Below, in pieces: positions 16,699 through 23,573 of a DNA stretch of 34,281 nt; position 1 is the stretch's first letter; each line of letters begins with the position of its first letter. The position numbers were made by a program, and so were the translations under genes. This stretch comes from an uncultured Veillonella sp. Lineage in GTDB: Bacteria; Bacillota; Negativicutes; Veillonellales; Veillonellaceae. The notes below the pieces were generated by a model, which had not been told where the DNA came from, made no database searches, and saw only the letters and a list, made by a program, of their open reading frames with translations. The stretch spans positions 1-34,281 of the forward strand of contig NZ_CAKQFJ010000021.1 in the NCBI RefSeq assembly GCF_934230905.1. The letters are read 5' to 3'.

Positions 16699-17400
16699 TT
16701 AATTAGATAACATATTTTCTAAGTATTCAATTTGTTGTGGGCTTAAACCAAGCTCTGTTAAGCTTTTCTTAGATGAAGCAAATACCGCATTCGATTTACC
16801 AACGCGAGTACCTAACGCTGCCGCCGCTACAAGTTCACGATCAAGTTTACCTAAGCGAGATCTATTTCTATTTTGTGGCTTTGGTTTCTTAATACGAAAA
16901 GTATTATATTTTACTGCGGTTGAAGCCTCATCGGCCTTAATCTTAGCAGCCATATTACTACTATTAGAACCATTGCCTAACAAGGCACTCAACCCCACTC
17001 GTTTAGGTACCAATTTATCATAATCTACACCAAACTCAGGGCGTTCTTCACGAAGTTGTTCAAATGTAGCAAGGGCTGCATTCATTTGCTTTAAACCAGC
17101 TGCCGAATATAATTGACGAATGGCAATACTCACCTCTTGAGGTGTCAAAGTACCACGCTCAATAGCGGAAATAATTGTTTCTTTTAATGAACCTAAATCC
17201 CCACTGGCTGTATAACGTCCTATTTCAACAAGATCCTTTTGACGTTCATTTAGCTCTTTTGGTACATATATATTAAATTCCGAAATAGAAGGTGCCTTCT
17301 TGGTTACAGGTTCTGCAGCACCATTTATCTCACACAGATAACCACTGCCGACCATAGCCAACGCCACTGCCAAAGTAAAAACCTTTTTCAATATTTCCAA
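16699..17400 (-). CDS. Secreted carboxymuconolactone decarboxylase-like protein
   Basis: 233-aa exported protein. An N-terminal signal peptide (KKVFTLAVALAMVGSG, cleavage probably near INGA-AEP) is followed by a region resembling the carboxymuconolactone decarboxylase/AhpD fold. That region covers about residues 50-120 (ELNERQKDLVEIGRYTASGD, then IERGTLTPQEVSIAIRQL and YSAAGLKQMNAALATFEQL). A partial second copy follows at about 183-232 (KLDRELVAAAALGTRVG, LGLSPQQIEYL). The CxxC of AhpD-type enzymes is absent; the only cysteine lies in the signal region. It may therefore lack peroxidase-type activity. TTG 17400 is the start in this frame, with GGGAG close upstream; TTG 17391 is an alternative. 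Function unknown. Confidence 0.6.
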   Translation of the reverse strand: MEILKKVFTLAVALAMVGSGYLCEINGAAEPVTKKAPSISEFNIYVPKELNERQKDLVEIGRYTASGDLGSLKETIISAIERGTLTPQEVSIAIRQLYSAAGLKQMNAALATFEQLREERPEFGVDYDKLVPKRVGLSALLGNGSNSSNMAAKIKADEASTAVKYNTFRIKKPKPQNRNRSRLGKLDRELVAAAALGTRVGKSNAVFASSKKSLTELGLSPQQIEYLENMLSN

Positions 17401-17699
17401 ATCTCCCTCTATATACCAACAAAAGCACGTTTACATTCTATTTAGCTTATATAGAATTTATAAACTAATCGAAACTTCACTATACATCAAAATGAGTCAA
17501 TCTATTGTTATTATATACTACTTCATCCATTATTTATAGTCATATTAATAAAAAAATTTAAAATATTTTATTTATAAATAGTATTTATAACTCATATGCA
17601 CATGTGAAAAAGTAGTAGTTTTTATGCCAACTAACAAAAACTACTACTTTCTATTTTATTTACAAATGATATTTATATAGGTTATATTTGAGAACCATC
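17401..17699. other. AT-rich intergenic region with terminator
   Basis: No coding region is supported here. The 17609-17650 hairpin ends the upstream DXS-like gene, and the rest is AT-rich sequence expected to hold the promoter of the CMD-like gene. I see no convincing pair of promoter boxes. Confidence 0.5.
17609..17650. terminator. Terminator after the DXS-like gene
   Basis: AAAGTAGTAGTTTTT (17609-17623) is perfectly complementary to AAAAACTACTACTTT (17636-17650) around a 12-nt loop. It lies about 50 nt after the stop codon. Confidence 0.9.
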
Positions 17700-19454
17700 T
17701 TAACTTAACAATGCTTTTACATCAGATACAATTTGATCTACAGAAACACCATTCTCCCGTAGCAACTTGGTCGCATCATATCTATCATGAAATTCTTTAG
17801 CAATGCCATAGTTTTTAACACGCATAGTGGATGGCCCATAGAAACTAGCCACACGTTGTCCCCAACCACCTTCAACAACACCATCTTCCAATGTAAATAC
17901 AACAGAATGATTCGCCTTTAAAGAATCAAGTAATGCTTCGTCTATACCAGAGGCAAATTTAGGATTTACTACCGTTGCATCGATACCATCTTTAGCCAAT
18001 TCATCAGCTACTTGGTTCGCTAGATGGTAAAAGTTACCAAGGCCTAATAAAGCAATGTGTTCACCATGATGAGTCACCTCAGATTTATGTAAAATGCTAT
18101 AGTCAGTCGTATCCGGTACACCAGTAGATATAAATTTACCTACAGGTACGCGAATTGCTACAGGGTGCTCGTGTTGATGTACGGCATATTTCGTCATAGC
18201 CAATAGTTCTTCATTATTGGTAGGTGCTAAATAAACCAAATTAGGAATGCTTGTAAGCATTGGTATATCAAAGAACCCCAAATGAGTGACATCGTTCATG
18301 CCATATACGGAGGCCTGGTGATTAATAATAACAGCACTATTATTATTGACGCAAAGATCTTGTACTAATTGGTCATAGGTACGTTGTAAAAATGTACTAT
18401 ACACATTAAATACTGGTTTACCGCCATTTTTAGCAATACCAGAACTCATTGCAATAGCATGCTCTTCTGCAATGCCTACATCAATATATTGTTTGCCTGC
18501 CGCTTTGCGCCATTCGGAATTAAATCCAAAGCCACCTGGTGTACCTGCACAAATAGCTACCACTGTTGGATCTACTTTGATTTGCTCCATCAAATAGTTC
18601 GCAATCGTACCAACATACGTTGGACCTTTATCTGCCGCTTTTAGCTTACCTGTTTCTATGTCAAATGGCATAGTCCAGTGGAACTTCTCTTTATTTTGCT
18701 CTGCAAGGGTATAGCCCTTGCCTTTTTGAGTAACGATATGTAACACAATTGGGTGATCAATATCTTTTACATCCTTAAACACATCAATTAATGTTTCTAA
18801 ATCATTACCCTTTGCAACAAAACGATAGTCTAAGCCAAGAGCCTTGAAAATATTATTGGAACTTTCACCATTAGTTTCACGTAATTCTCGAAGACCACGG
18901 TATAAACCACCATGATTTTCTGCAATGGATTGGTCATTGTCGTTGACAATGATAATTATATTACTGTCTAATGTAGCTGCATAATCAAGCCCTTCAAAGG
19001 CTTCACCACCAGACAAAGAACCATCGCCAATAATAGCGATAATATTTTCAGGGTCTCCCTTTAAATTACGAGCCGTTGCTAAGCCAGATGCCAAAGAAAT
19101 AGATGTAGATGTATGCCCAATATTAAAGAAGTCATGTTCACTTTCAGTTGGATCTGTATAGCCTGTCACATCATCATAATGATCATGGTCAAGGAACGCC
19201 AATGCACGCCCTGTCACCATTTTATGCACATAGGACTGATGAGATACATCATATACAATCTTATCTACAGGTGAGTTAAATACATAGTGCAAGGCCATAA
19301 TCATTTCTGCTGCACCCATAGGAGGGCCAACATGACCGCCCTGTTCAGATACCTTTGCCATAAGGGCTCGACGTGCTTGTACTGTTAAGTCTGTCAATTC
19401 AGAAATAGATAAGCCTTTTAAATCGGCTGGAGATTTTATATTAATTAAATCCAT
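17700..19454 (-). CDS. DXS-like thiamine diphosphate enzyme (1-deoxy-D-xylulose-5-phosphate synthase family)
   Basis: Transketolase-superfamily enzyme, 584 aa, closest to DXS, which condenses pyruvate and glyceraldehyde 3-phosphate for isoprenoid and thiamine synthesis. The DXS layout is kept: DVSHQSYVHKMVTGR (69-83), DFFNIGHTSTSISLASG (108-124), the ThDP motif GDGSLSGGEAFEG (143-155) through NDN (171-173), YSTFLQRTYDQ, THLGFFD and EDGVVEGGWG. It departs from typical DXS: it is about 40 residues shorter, GHQAY reads SHQSY, and the DRAGxVGxDG segment reads NHQASVYGMND. It may be a diverged paralogue with another donor or acceptor. It is a single gene between terminators. Confidence 0.75.
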   Translation of the reverse strand: MDLINIKSPADLKGLSISELTDLTVQARRALMAKVSEQGGHVGPPMGAAEMIMALHYVFNSPVDKIVYDVSHQSYVHKMVTGRALAFLDHDHYDDVTGYTDPTESEHDFFNIGHTSTSISLASGLATARNLKGDPENIIAIIGDGSLSGGEAFEGLDYAATLDSNIIIIVNDNDQSIAENHGGLYRGLRELRETNGESSNNIFKALGLDYRFVAKGNDLETLIDVFKDVKDIDHPIVLHIVTQKGKGYTLAEQNKEKFHWTMPFDIETGKLKAADKGPTYVGTIANYLMEQIKVDPTVVAICAGTPGGFGFNSEWRKAAGKQYIDVGIAEEHAIAMSSGIAKNGGKPVFNVYSTFLQRTYDQLVQDLCVNNNSAVIINHQASVYGMNDVTHLGFFDIPMLTSIPNLVYLAPTNNEELLAMTKYAVHQHEHPVAIRVPVGKFISTGVPDTTDYSILHKSEVTHHGEHIALLGLGNFYHLANQVADELAKDGIDATVVNPKFASGIDEALLDSLKANHSVVFTLEDGVVEGGWGQRVASFYGPSTMRVKNYGIAKEFHDRYDATKLLRENGVSVDQIVSDVKALLS

Positions 19455-19507
19455 AAGATTGCCTTTCTTTTAATTACATATTACTACTAACATATACTAT
19501 AATCTAA

Positions 19508-19536
19508 GAAAAAGAGCCAGTCCATACAGAACCAGC
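19508..19536. terminator. Possible second terminator after rpsR
   Basis: AAGAGC and GCTCTT form a short stem around a long loop. It lies between the main rpsR terminator and the DXS-like gene start. The stem is weak. Confidence 0.4.
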
Positions 19537-19547
19537 TCTTTATATAG

Positions 19548-19582
19548 CAAAAAGGTGGCACAACCAAAAGGCTGTACCACCT
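19548..19582 (-). terminator. Terminator of the rpsF-ssb-rpsR operon
   Basis: AAGGTGGCACAACC pairs with GGCTGTACCACCTT around an AAAA loop, with two G-T type wobbles. It is followed by a T-rich stretch on the minus strand and lies just after the rpsR stop at 19594. Confidence 0.85.
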
Positions 19583-19593
19583 TGATTCATCAA

Positions 19594-19824
19594 TTATTCA
19601 GCAGTGAATGGCAATAAAGCGATTGCACGTGCACGTTTGATAGATGTAGTCAATTTGCGTTGATGTTTTGCGCAAGTACCGGAAATACGACGAGGTAAGA
19701 TTTTGCCGCGTTCAGTCGTGAAACGACGAAGTTTAGCAACGTCTTTATAGTCGATTTGATCGATATGGTCTGCACAGAAAACGCATACTTTTCTTCTTGG
19801 CTTTCTGCCTCTATCTCTTCTCAT
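19594..19824 (-). CDS. rpsR: 30S ribosomal protein bS18
   Basis: Small-subunit ribosomal protein S18, 76 aa, bound to bS6 on the platform. Typical sequence: YKDVAKLRRFTTERGKILPRRISGTCAKHQR. It keeps the cysteine-containing zinc-type motif (CVFC near the N-terminus and CAKH later), the C+ form of this protein. AGGAGG precedes the ATG. It is the last gene of the conserved rpsF-ssb-rpsR order and ends at a terminator. Confidence 0.97.
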   Translation of the reverse strand: MRRDRGRKPRRKVCVFCADHIDQIDYKDVAKLRRFTTERGKILPRRISGTCAKHQRKLTTSIKRARAIALLPFTAE

Positions 19825-19863
19825 TGCGAATCCTCCTTTTCGAATTAGTAGGAGTCTCGGACA

Positions 19864-20262
19864 CTAGAACGGGATGTTTTCGTCATCGCCGCCTGTACTG
19901 AAACTATCAAAATTGGACCCACCATCGAAAGAATTAGTATTCATATCAAGGGATTGGCCCACAAAGTTCGCTACCACTTCAGTAACGTAACGTTTTTGAC
20001 CATCCTGAGTCTCGTAGGAACGAGTTTGCAAGCGACCTTCTACAAAGCAGCGACTACCTTTACGAAGATTACCTGCCGCTTCACCAAGTTTGCCCCATGC
20101 AACACAATTAATGAAAGCAGTTTGTTCTTTCGTTTCATTGGTTGTAGAGTCAATATAAGTATTTGTAGCAGCTACTGTGAAAGTTGCCACTGCTCTACCA
20201 GTTTTAGTAAAACGTACTTCAGGATCACGAGCTAAATTACCTAGAATTTGTACAGAGTTCAT
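19864..20262 (-). CDS. ssb: Single-stranded DNA-binding protein
   Basis: Tetrameric SSB that coats single-stranded DNA in replication and repair. An N-terminal OB-fold (MNSVQILGNLARDPEVRFTK, AFINCVAWGKLGEAAGN, KGSRCFVEGRLQTRSYE, through about residue 105) is followed by a short Gly/Ser/Asn linker. The acidic protein-interaction tip is DDENIPF, a slight variant of DDDIPF. Its 132 aa make it shorter than E. coli SSB because of the short linker. It lies between rpsF and rpsR, with GGAGG before the ATG. Confidence 0.97.
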   Translation of the reverse strand: MNSVQILGNLARDPEVRFTKTGRAVATFTVAATNTYIDSTTNETKEQTAFINCVAWGKLGEAAGNLRKGSRCFVEGRLQTRSYETQDGQKRYVTEVVANFVGQSLDMNTNSFDGGSNFDSFSTGGDDENIPF

Positions 20263-20283
20263 CTTTTCTCCTCCAGGCTTTAA

Positions 20284-20568
20284 TTATGCATCGTGTTTAA
20301 CAATCAGGTGTCTTAAGACATCATCGTTGATTTTCAACACACGGTCGATTTCTTTAATTTCAGCTGGATCAGCTTCGAAATTAACCAATACGTAGAAACC
20401 GTCAGTGAATTTTTTCACTGCGTAAGCAAGACGACGCTTGCCCCAACGATCTACCTTTTCTACTGTGCCGCCTACACGAGCAATTAAAGCTTCCACTTTT
20501 TCAATGACAGCGTTAGTTGCTTCTTCTTCAGCTGGTTTCACAATAACCATGACTTCGTATTTGTTCAT
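20284..20568 (-). CDS. rpsF: 30S ribosomal protein bS6
   Basis: Small-subunit ribosomal protein S6, 94 aa, partner of bS18. Typical blocks are MNKYEVMVIVKPAEEE, GGTVEKVDRWGKRRLAYAVKK and GFYVLVNFEADPAEIKEIDRVLKINDDVLRHLIV. First gene of rpsF-ssb-rpsR. Its AGGAGG (20578-20583) can be paired with an upstream CUUCCU, suggesting translational autoregulation. Confidence 0.97.
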   Translation of the reverse strand: MNKYEVMVIVKPAEEEATNAVIEKVEALIARVGGTVEKVDRWGKRRLAYAVKKFTDGFYVLVNFEADPAEIKEIDRVLKINDDVLRHLIVKHDA

Positions 20569-20577
20569 ACAAAATCA

Positions 20578-20624
20578 CCTCCTCTTTCGGACTAATGCCC
20601 CTATCGACACATAGGGGTAGGAAG
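20578..20624 (-). promoter_or_regulatory. Candidate bS6:bS18-responsive leader of rpsF
   Basis: In the minus-strand transcript, CUUCCU (20619-20624) can pair with the ribosome binding site AGGAGG (20578-20583). An inner hairpin CCCCTA/TAGGGG (20612-20617 with 20598-20603) stacks above, and an unpaired CCG (20588-20590) lies on the 3' side. A CCG near a stem is a feature I recall for the S6:S18 RNA motif. The exact match to that model was not tested. Confidence 0.5.
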
Positions 20625-20648
20625 TGCTTACCATTAATAAGCTTTACT

Positions 20649-20677
20649 ATTATAACCTAAATTAATGATGAAAGCAA
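20649..20677 (-). promoter_or_regulatory. Putative rpsF promoter
   Basis: On the minus strand TTGCTT (20672-20677) and TATAAT (20649-20654) are 17 nt apart, giving a leader of about 75 nt. Confidence 0.6.
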
Positions 20678-20709
20678 GTAGCTCTTAGATAGTACTTACT
20701 TTCATAGCA

Positions 20710-21894
20710 TTATATATGATAATATTGTTCATCCTCTGGATAGGCAATAACAGCACAGATAACAACAAATACCATAATAACTGACATCATAGGAATTGCA
20801 CTATCATGAGGCAAAAATGTAAGGATCAACGATGATATAATCCCACTACCATATTGCATCGCCCCTAGCAACGCCGCTCCAGAGCCAGCCATCTTACCAG
20901 CCCGTTCCAATGCCAATGCATTGGTAACCGCTGCAATGACACCATTCATAGAGAAAAACAAAAAACAGCCTACCACTATGAGTAGTAACGATGTATATCC
21001 AGCCATCATCAAAATCATAACAACAACTACAGCAATCGCAGAAAACAATGATGCATATCGCAATAATTTATCTAATCGTATAGCACTTACAATGCGACGA
21101 TTTATAGCACTGAGAATCATAACACCAATAATATTAAGACAAAACAAATAACCATAATATTCTGTTGGTACCTGAAAAACATCTATATACACATATGGTG
21201 ATGCTGTTAGAAATGCATATATAGAAATATAAAAGCATGTGACACAAAGGGTATATTTCATAAAGCCTTTGTTTTGTAACAAAATCCAATAGTTTTGGTA
21301 TGTCGCCACCATAGAACGTGTACTGCGTTTTTCTTTTGGATGCGTTTCAGGCAACACCAAAATTCCTATAAACATAATTGCTGCAATTATAACAAGCAAC
21401 CAAAATATACTATGCCACGAATACCATAGTAGCAAATGACCACCCATCATTGGGCCTGCAATAGGTGCTATAGCCATAACAATAGCCAAGGTAGATAACA
21501 TCTTAGCCGCCTCAGTACGACCATACAAATCTCGTATCATAGCACGTGATAACATAGGCCCCACACAGGCTCCAAAGGCCTGAAACACACGCCATGCTAA
21601 CAATTCATACATAGATGTAGATATAGCACAGCCTACAGAACCAACAATAAATATCACCATACCAATTAACAATGGAATTTTACGCCCAATCTTATCACTA
21701 ATGGCACCCCAAAATAATTGCGCAAATGCAAACCCTACAAGAAATCCCGTTAAGGTTAACTCCGCATCACCATGAAGGTCTCGCCCTATAGTTGGCATGG
21801 CAGGCAAATAAATATCTGTCGATAAGGATGTACATGCCATGAGTGCACTTAATATGGCTATAAACAGCCAACTTTTATTACTAATTGTAGGCAT
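20710..21894 (-). CDS. Bcr/CflA-family multidrug efflux MFS transporter
   Basis: Inner-membrane drug:proton antiporter of the DHA1 type, 394 aa with about 12 helices. The first helix carries the Bcr/CflA pattern (STDIYLPAMPTIGRDL), the loop 2-3 motif is WGAISDKIGRKIPLLIG, and motif C-like residues follow (MAIAPIAGPMMGG). AVFQAFGACVG-type residues occur in helix 4 (WRVFQAFGACVGP, with SRAMIRDLYGR after it). Substrates (for example bicyclomycin, chloramphenicol, sulfonamides) cannot be predicted. GAGGTGA precedes the ATG. No clear terminator separates it from the rpsF promoter 3' of it. Confidence 0.85.
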   Translation of the reverse strand: MPTISNKSWLFIAILSALMACTSLSTDIYLPAMPTIGRDLHGDAELTLTGFLVGFAFAQLFWGAISDKIGRKIPLLIGMVIFIVGSVGCAISTSMYELLAWRVFQAFGACVGPMLSRAMIRDLYGRTEAAKMLSTLAIVMAIAPIAGPMMGGHLLLWYSWHSIFWLLVIIAAIMFIGILVLPETHPKEKRSTRSMVATYQNYWILLQNKGFMKYTLCVTCFYISIYAFLTASPYVYIDVFQVPTEYYGYLFCLNIIGVMILSAINRRIVSAIRLDKLLRYASLFSAIAVVVVMILMMAGYTSLLLIVVGCFLFFSMNGVIAAVTNALALERAGKMAGSGAALLGAMQYGSGIISSLILTFLPHDSAIPMMSVIMVFVVICAVIAYPEDEQYYHI

Positions 21895-22202
21895 ATATCA
21901 CCTCGTTATGCGTAGTTTAAATAGAGTAACAAAAAAAGCCTAACGTAACTAGTGTCCAAAACACCAATACATTAAGCCCTAGAAACATATTCTTATTAAG
22001 ATAGACCTAACACAACCACATGTCGATAACTCTTCTTTTATTTATTATACAACATAGAAAGTTTTTCTAAAATAGGTCTTATATAATAAAAACTTATTAT
22101 CAGCAATAATATATTATATAAAAAATTCTATAGAAACCCCTTGCACCAAACCCTTATATATTTTACTATATATAGAGAATTCTAATTGTAAAAGGAGTCA
22201 TC
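21895..22202. other. Divergent intergenic region between Bcr/CflA exporter and dapL
   Basis: No gene is supported in these 308 bases. They hold the dapL promoter (see separate entry) and a minus-strand TATAAT (22044-22049) that may serve the exporter gene. A small GTGT/ACAC hairpin lies near 21951-21963. The rest is AT-rich. Confidence 0.5.
22126..22197 (+). promoter_or_regulatory. dapL promoter, palindrome and ribosome binding site
   Basis: TTGCAC (22141-22146) and TACTAT (22164-22169) are 17 nt apart. A 10-bp palindrome TTCTATAGAA (22126-22135) abuts the -35 box and resembles one at the ddh promoter. GGAG (22194-22197) lies 5 nt before the ATG. Confidence 0.6.
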
Positions 22203-23432
22203 ATGGCTAATATTAATGAAAACTATTTAAACCTACAAGGTTCTTATTTATTTGCTAACATTGCTAAAAAAGTAGCGGATTATCAAGCAGCACATCCAGA
22301 TGCAGACATCATCCGTCTTGGTATCGGCGATGTTACATTGCCTTTAGTACCTGCTATTGTAGATGCTATGACTAAGGCTGTTCAAGAAATGGGCAAAGCC
22401 GAAACGTTCCGCGGTTATGGTCCTGAACAAGGTTATGATTTCCTTCGCAAAGCAATCATCGAAGGCGATTACAAACCATACGGCATTGAAATCGGCATGG
22501 ACGAAGTATTCGTTTCTGACGGTGCAAAATCCGACGTTGGTAATATCCAAGAATTATTCAGCGAAGATAATATCATCGCTATCACTGATCCCGTATACCC
22601 TGTATACCTTGATTCCAACGTTATGGGTGGTCGTACAGGCCAAGCCGTTGATGGTATGTTTGAAAAGGTTGTATACCTTCCTACATTTGCAGAAAATAAT
22701 TTTTCTCCAGAATTTCCTTCTGAACGTGTAGACATCGTATATCTTTGCTCTCCAAACAATCCTACAGGCACAGTACTCAGTCGTGCACGCTTAGCTGAAT
22801 GGATTAAATGGTGCAAAGAAAACGACGCTATCTTAATGTTCGACTCTGCTTACGAAGCTTTCATCAGCACAGAAGACACTGTAAAATCTATCTACGAAAT
22901 CGAAGGTGCTCGCGAAGTAGCTATTGAATTCCGTTCCTTCTCTAAAACTGCTGGTTTTACAGGTACACGTTGTGCCTACGCAGTAGTACCAAAAGAAGTA
23001 ACAGGCAAAACTAAATCTGGCGAACGTCAACCTTTGAATCCTATGTGGAACCGTCGTCAATGCACTAAATTCAACGGTGTACCTTACATCGTTCAACGTG
23101 GTGCTGAAGCGGTATATTCCAAAGAAGGCCGTGAGCAAACTCGCGCAAACATCGCTTACTATAAAGAAAATGCACGTATCATTAAAGAAGGTCTCGAATC
23201 CATCGGCCTTACTGTATACGGTGGCACTGATGCACCTTACATTTGGTTAAAAACACCTGGCAGCATGACAAGCTGGGAATTATTCGATCTTCTTCTTGAA
23301 AAGGTACAAATCGTATCTACACCAGGATCTGGTTTTGGTCCACATGGCGAAGGGTATCTTCGTTTAACTGCATTCGGCAGCCGTGAAAATACAATCCGTG
23401 CTGTAGAACGCATCAAAACGTTACAATTCTAA
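22203..23432 (+). CDS. dapL: LL-diaminopimelate aminotransferase
   Basis: Pyridoxal phosphate enzyme that converts tetrahydrodipicolinate and glutamate to LL-diaminopimelate, the short route to lysine and cell-wall DAP. 409 aa, fold type I. The catalytic lysine is K248 in FRSFSKTAGFTGTRCAY. The DapL-type N-terminus is present (NLQGSYLFANIAKKV, DIIRLGIGDVTLPLVPAIVDAM, ETFRGYGPEQGYDFLR), along with SDGAKSD, DPVYPVY and CSPNNPTG. Strong promoter and ribosome site, with codon choice typical of a highly expressed gene. It lies near ddh, a second and independent DAP-forming enzyme, with an autotransporter gene in opposite orientation between them. Confidence 0.95.
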   Translation: MANINENYLNLQGSYLFANIAKKVADYQAAHPDADIIRLGIGDVTLPLVPAIVDAMTKAVQEMGKAETFRGYGPEQGYDFLRKAIIEGDYKPYGIEIGMDEVFVSDGAKSDVGNIQELFSEDNIIAITDPVYPVYLDSNVMGGRTGQAVDGMFEKVVYLPTFAENNFSPEFPSERVDIVYLCSPNNPTGTVLSRARLAEWIKWCKENDAILMFDSAYEAFISTEDTVKSIYEIEGAREVAIEFRSFSKTAGFTGTRCAYAVVPKEVTGKTKSGERQPLNPMWNRRQCTKFNGVPYIVQRGAEAVYSKEGREQTRANIAYYKENARIIKEGLESIGLTVYGGTDAPYIWLKTPGSMTSWELFDLLLEKVQIVSTPGSGFGPHGEGYLRLTAFGSRENTIRAVERIKTLQF

Positions 23433-23481
23433 TACAAATTTATAGACATTCTGTTTATAATAAGAATTAACATAAACACAC

Positions 23482-23532
23482 AAAGACCGGTTATAGCAAC
23501 TATCAATCCGAAAATTGCTATGACCGGTCTTT
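23482..23532. terminator. Bidirectional terminator between dapL and the autotransporter
   Basis: AAAGACCGGTTATAGCAA (23482-23499) pairs with TTGCTATGACCGGTCTTT (23515-23532) with one mismatch around a 15-nt loop. It lies between the convergent stop codons and has T-rich flanks. Confidence 0.9.
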
Positions 23533-23573
23533 TCTACGCCTATTTAATTATAAATTCTACATATTCAATTTAA

